From Flemingiibacterium sp964430755 (lineage in GTDB: Bacteria > Bacillota > Clostridia > Oscillospirales > CAG-272), in assembly GCA_964430755.1 (NCBI GenBank), contig CAYSFT010000003.1, positions 1 to 64,000 of the forward strand: 64,000 nucleotides of DNA. The letters are read 5' to 3'. A program made the position numbers and the translations under genes. This document shows, piece by piece, positions 61,243 through 64,000 of this stretch (position 1 is the stretch's first letter; every line of letters begins with the position of its first letter). The notes beneath the pieces were generated by a model that saw only the letters and a list, made by a program, of their open reading frames with translations, ran no database searches and was not told where the DNA came from.

Positions 61243-62598
61243 TTAATCATCTTCCCTATCGTCATCGTCCTCGTCGTCCTGATCAGGGAGTCGCGTAAGT
61301 GTCGCAGCTTCTATCTGATGGTCGAGTACAACGCTCACCGAAATGTGAAGTCCCCATGCTTCAAGCTCAAATGTCTCGCCGTCATCGGGAATACTTCCAA
61401 GCTCGGCAAAAACCATTCCGCTGAACGTATCGAAGTCATCCTCGGGCAGCTTAACGTCAAGCTCCTCTGCAATGTCCTCAATCGGAACGTTACCGACGAG
61501 CGACCATGTGTCATCACCTGTTTTTGTGAGAGACACTGTTTCCTTTTGTGGATCGTCCTCGTCATTTCCGAGATTTCCAACAAGTCTTGTTATGAGGTCG
61601 TTCATCGTTACAATACCGCGCATACCGCCGTATTCATCGAGGACTACCGCAAAGGTCTTTCCGCCGTTTTTCATATTACGGAACAGCACATCCGCCTTGA
61701 CGCTCTCGGGAACAAAATACGGTGTCTTGACCGCCTTCGCCATAACATTTTCGCGCGTCTGCTCATCAAGTCTGAAATAGTCCTTCAAATAAAGCACACC
61801 GACAACGTCATCAACGGATTCCCCACAAACGGGATAGAACATATGACATCTTTCATGGATAGTAGAGTTCCACTCCTCGTCCGATTCATCGAGCCAAAGC
61901 ATCGTAACATCGGTACGGTGAGTCGCAATTTCGCCTGCAGTCAGGTCGTCGAACTCAAAGACGTTCTGAATGAAGTCACGCTCTTCATCGTCGATCTGAC
62001 TGTTTTTAGCCGCAGAATCGACCATGACACGTATGTCTTCTTCGCTGACATCGTTATCGTCCTCATTGGGATCGATGCCGAAAAGACGCAGAACACCGTT
62101 TGTGGATACAGTAAGCAACCACACAAGCGGCTTGAATACCGTTCCGATAAACGAAACCGTTCCGGAAAGAGAGAGCGCTAACTTCTCCGAGTTGCGCATT
62201 GCTATACGTTTCGGAACAAGCTCGCCGAAAACAAGCGTTATAAATGACAGGATAAGTGTTATCAAAATAACCGCAACAGTCTCAAGAGACGACGGGGGGA
62301 TTTGTGTAACACCAAGGTCAACCAACCATTTTACAATAGGCTCCGAAAAGTTCTCTGCCGCGAATGCCGAGCCGAGGAAGCCGGCAAGGGTTATCGCAAC
62401 CTGTATTGTCGCAAGGAACTTTGCGGGTTGATTTGTGAGTTTAAGTAACTTTTTTGCTTTTTTATTGCCATCTTCTGAAAGCTTTTCGAGCTTTCCTTCG
62501 CTTACACTGAGCACCGCGATCTCCGCACTTGCAAAAACTGCATTAAGGGCGATAAGTATCACCTGAAGCAACAGCATAAGCCATATATTGCCTTCCAA
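61243..62598 (-). CDS. CNNM/CorC-type membrane protein with CBS pair (hemolysin-related)
   Basis: A 451-residue protein. The N-terminal CNNM (DUF21) domain has three or four membrane segments (1-190), a CBS pair follows (about 210-335, with DEYGGMRGIVTMNDL), and then a CorC_HlyC domain (about 350-430) and an acidic Asp/Glu tail. Relatives act in Mg or Co efflux or in magnesium homeostasis; true haemolysin activity is not implied. SD AGGAGGAT. A promoter 200 bases upstream also covers a 37-codon ORF. No M-box riboswitch was found in the leader. Confidence 0.92.
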   Translation of the reverse strand: MEGNIWLMLLLQVILIALNAVFASAEIAVLSVSEGKLEKLSEDGNKKAKKLLKLTNQPAKFLATIQVAITLAGFLGSAFAAENFSEPIVKWLVDLGVTQIPPSSLETVAVILITLILSFITLVFGELVPKRIAMRNSEKLALSLSGTVSFIGTVFKPLVWLLTVSTNGVLRLFGIDPNEDDNDVSEEDIRVMVDSAAKNSQIDDEERDFIQNVFEFDDLTAGEIATHRTDVTMLWLDESDEEWNSTIHERCHMFYPVCGESVDDVVGVLYLKDYFRLDEQTRENVMAKAVKTPYFVPESVKADVLFRNMKNGGKTFAVVLDEYGGMRGIVTMNDLITRLVGNLGNDEDDPQKETVSLTKTGDDTWSLVGNVPIEDIAEELDVKLPEDDFDTFSGMVFAELGSIPDDGETFELEAWGLHISVSVVLDHQIEAATLTRLPDQDDEDDDDREDD

Positions 62599-62656
62599 AA
62601 TAAATCCTCCTGAAATACTTATATTGAGTTAACAAATACGAACACACTGCGAAAAA

Positions 62657-62770
62657 TCATTCACGCAGAGGAAGATTGCGCTCGAGCGTAACCCAAACGG
62701 AGATTTCAAATGCAATAGCAGATAAGATCACCGTGCATAAAGGAGGGGTCGTATGGCCGCCGCCATCCAT
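62657..62770 (-). CDS. Possible 37-residue membrane peptide upstream of the CNNM gene
   Basis: ATG at 62770 has AAAGAGGTG nine bases upstream and lies about 30 bases after the predicted transcript start. The peptide opens MDGGGHTTPPL, has one hydrophobic stretch (about residues 12-28: CTVILSAIAFEISVWVT) and ends in ERNLPLRE. It ends 58 bases before the CNNM gene, on the same transcript. No family is recognised; it could be a small membrane protein or a leader peptide. Confidence 0.55.
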   Translation of the reverse strand: MDGGGHTTPPLCTVILSAIAFEISVWVTLERNLPLRE

Positions 62771-62806
62771 CTTAACATTCACCTCTTTCTTTAGTATATT
62801 TAGATT

Positions 62807-62835
62807 ATTATACAATATTTATAGGCATTTGTCAA
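62807..62835 (-). promoter_or_regulatory. Promoter of the small ORF and CNNM gene
   Basis: On the minus strand TTGACA (62835-62830), 17-base spacer, TATAAT (62812-62807): a full consensus. Confidence 0.88.
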
Positions 62836-62871
62836 GTATTATTCCGTCAAATCATAAAAATTGCACATAAA

Positions 62872-62905
62872 AAGAGGAACCCGACCGCTTTTGCAGTAGG
62901 TTCCA
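62872..62905 (-). terminator. Terminator after the 88-residue protein gene
   Basis: On the minus strand GGAACC pairs with GGTTCC, with an inner CTGC/GCGG step around AAAA, followed by TCTTTTT. Confidence 0.85.
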
Positions 62906-62912
62906 GACTCAA

Positions 62913-63179
62913 TTATTTACCGAATTTCGAGAGAAGACCGCCGATTGCATCCTTAATTCCGTCAACCTTGTCATCAGCGTCAGCTTTGTTATCGCCTTTG
63001 CCGCCCGGAAGCTTAGCCTTAACGCCGTCAACAACCTTCTTTATCATGTCGTCGGGAAGGTCAATTCCGATAACCCCCTCAATAGTCTTGATAGGATCGC
63101 TCTTAAATTTTTCCATCAGCTTGTCGTCGCCCTTTAATTTTGCAACGATCTCTTCAATTTTTTCTTTGATCTTGTCCAT
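62913..63179 (-). CDS. Small charged protein of unknown function
   Basis: An 88-residue, very Lys/Asp-rich, soluble protein. AGGAGG precedes the ATG, so translation should be strong. Residues 1-55 look helical (MDKIKEKIEEIVAKLKGDD, KLMEKFKSDPIKTIEGV, IGIDLPDDMIKKVVDGVKAKL) and recall Nif11-like leader peptides. PGG at 54-56 is followed by a charged linker and an amphipathic end (IKDAIGGLLSKFGK). No modifying enzyme or exporter is near, so a RiPP precursor is not indicated. It follows the NIF3-family gene by 32 bases. Confidence 0.72.
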   Translation of the reverse strand: MDKIKEKIEEIVAKLKGDDKLMEKFKSDPIKTIEGVIGIDLPDDMIKKVVDGVKAKLPGGKGDNKADADDKVDGIKDAIGGLLSKFGK

Positions 63180-63211
63180 GTGTGTGTCCTCCTGAATATA
63201 TAAATTTTATT

Positions 63212-64000
63212 TTAATCATCGGTATATGTGCAGGCCTCACCGCACTCAAAATATCTAACGTCAAGCTCCGGATGCTTTTCCTTGATTATTTCGGCAGTAT
63301 ACTTCATACCGTCGCGCTCCGAGCCGATATGCCCCATCATTATAACAGCCTTATTGTGACCGAGCTGTGCCGCTTCTCTGGCGTATTCGCCAAGTCGCCA
63401 TTCCCATGCTTCGCCGGTTAAAAGTATCTCACATTCATCTCTCGCGATTTCATAAATCTGCGTTCCCGGTGCGCCGAACATACACGAAATTTTTGTTGAT
63501 TTTCTGTCCCGCTCACCGCAGATTGCAACGCGGCGTATTCCAAGCTTTTTTTCAATGTGCTTTGCAAGCTCGAGCGCAGTCATCGGCGTATCAAGCGTCA
63601 GGCGTACAAGGTCAAATTCGTCGGTATATTCAGCCTTTCCTTTAAGATCAAGTGCCGTAAGTTCGCCTGCGGCAATGATATCGGGAGTTGTATAATGAGG
63701 ATGATCGTGGAAGCGATAAAATGTCATACCGCTTTCTTTGATAAGACGCTTTTTTTCACATTCCTGCTTTTCGTCTGACTCTTTTCCCTCGTGGTTATAC
63801 CAAAGCGGCTCATGAACAATAACAAGCTGAGCGCCCCAAGCTTTTGCTTGTCTTATAACATCCGGTGTCGCAAACATAGTTACGGCAATCTTATCCGTTT
63901 CAATCTCGGGATCACCGGAATAAAAACGGTCAACACTGTGTGAATGGTCAAAATCGTTTGCGAGGGCACAAAGTTCTTCGATAATTTCATTTGCTTTCAT
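63212..64000 (-). CDS. NIF3/YqfO-family dinuclear metal-centre protein
   Basis: A 262-residue member of the NIF3 family. The metal-ligand regions are LVIVHEPLWYN near 79 and GHIGSERDGMKYTAEII near 225; the first motif has HEP in place of the common HHP. Members bind two metal ions; their role is unsettled (a GTP-cyclohydrolase-like claim exists for some). The ATG coincides with the last base of the window, so the gene looks complete, but the SD and any upstream partner lie outside. Confidence 0.85.
   Translation of the reverse strand: MKANEIIEELCALANDFDHSHSVDRFYSGDPEIETDKIAVTMFATPDVIRQAKAWGAQLVIVHEPLWYNHEGKESDEKQECEKKRLIKESGMTFYRFHDHPHYTTPDIIAAGELTALDLKGKAEYTDEFDLVRLTLDTPMTALELAKHIEKKLGIRRVAICGERDRKSTKISCMFGAPGTQIYEIARDECEILLTGEAWEWRLGEYAREAAQLGHNKAVIMMGHIGSERDGMKYTAEIIKEKHPELDVRYFECGEACTYTDD

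Noticed and set aside
62599..62806. M-box magnesium riboswitch before the CNNM gene
   Set aside because: None of the M-box consensus segments is present in the leader; the transcript holds a short ORF instead.
62913..63179. RiPP precursor peptide
   Set aside because: No radical SAM, cyclodehydratase, lanthionine or exporter gene lies nearby and the tail lacks typical modified residues.

Overview
The window looks like a chromosomal segment of a strictly anaerobic, mid-GC Firmicute of class Clostridia, probably an Oscillospiraceae/Ruminococcaceae-type gut or digester organism. The grounds are the full [FeFe]-hydrogenase maturation set (HydE, HydF, HydG and the TM1266-type regulator), an ECF vitamin-type transporter, a T-box in front of valS, a ZTP riboswitch, LexA boxes of the CGAAC-N4-GTTYG kind, HPr kinase, strong SD sequences (AAAGGAGG type) and consensus sigma-A promoters with 17-bp spacers. 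This placement is inference from gene content; no 16S rRNA or other RNA gene cluster is present.

Layout. 1-2072 is the 3' part of alaS. 2127-9245 (minus) is one probable transcript: TM1266 regulator, hydE, hydG, hydF, then an ECF transporter (EcfT, and a double ATPase fused to a membrane S-like domain). A leader with a mutually exclusive terminator/antiterminator precedes it. After a small palindromic repeat element, 9718-18459 (minus) carries the whole route from glutamate to arginine (argF, argD, argB, argJ, an SDR oxidoreductase, argC, argH; argG has its own promoter and ARG box). 18808-20249 (plus) holds two overlapping polysaccharide deacetylases. 20250-24341 (minus) is a PhoB/PhoR-like two-component system with a Na/Pi cotransporter. 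cimA follows (24580-26181, plus).

The middle, 26231-37852, is on the minus strand: MATE exporter, esterase, topoisomerase IV subunit A, Sua5, RF1, a metal permease, galM, galE, a sugar nucleotidyltransferase and hprK. At 38030 a ZTP riboswitch controls a free-standing AICAR transformylase. Next to it is a small unknown gene (39405-39740) with LexA boxes at both ends. 39984-47832 (minus) carries mltG, a CPBP protease, 5-FTHF cyclo-ligase, a DJ-1 protein, thymidylate kinase and ftsK; 47950-48700 is a pair of half-size TauE/SafE proteins; then come a BlaR1/BlaI pair with twin operators, prs and T-box-controlled valS.

The right end is more accessory. It has a decayed heavy-metal P-type ATPase with a decayed metallochaperone beside an intact ArsR repressor; a cell-wall hydrolase behind a long structured leader and a 22-codon upstream ORF; an AraC-type regulator fused to a sialidase-like beta-propeller; a CNNM/CBS protein behind a 37-codon ORF; an 88-residue acidic/basic small protein; and a NIF3-family protein that reaches the window edge.

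The best candidates for something undescribed are the leader of the hydrogenase-maturation/ECF operon, the leader of the cell-wall hydrolase, the LexA-flanked 111-residue protein and the AraC-propeller fusion. No tRNA, rRNA, CRISPR array, transposase or prophage gene was recognised.
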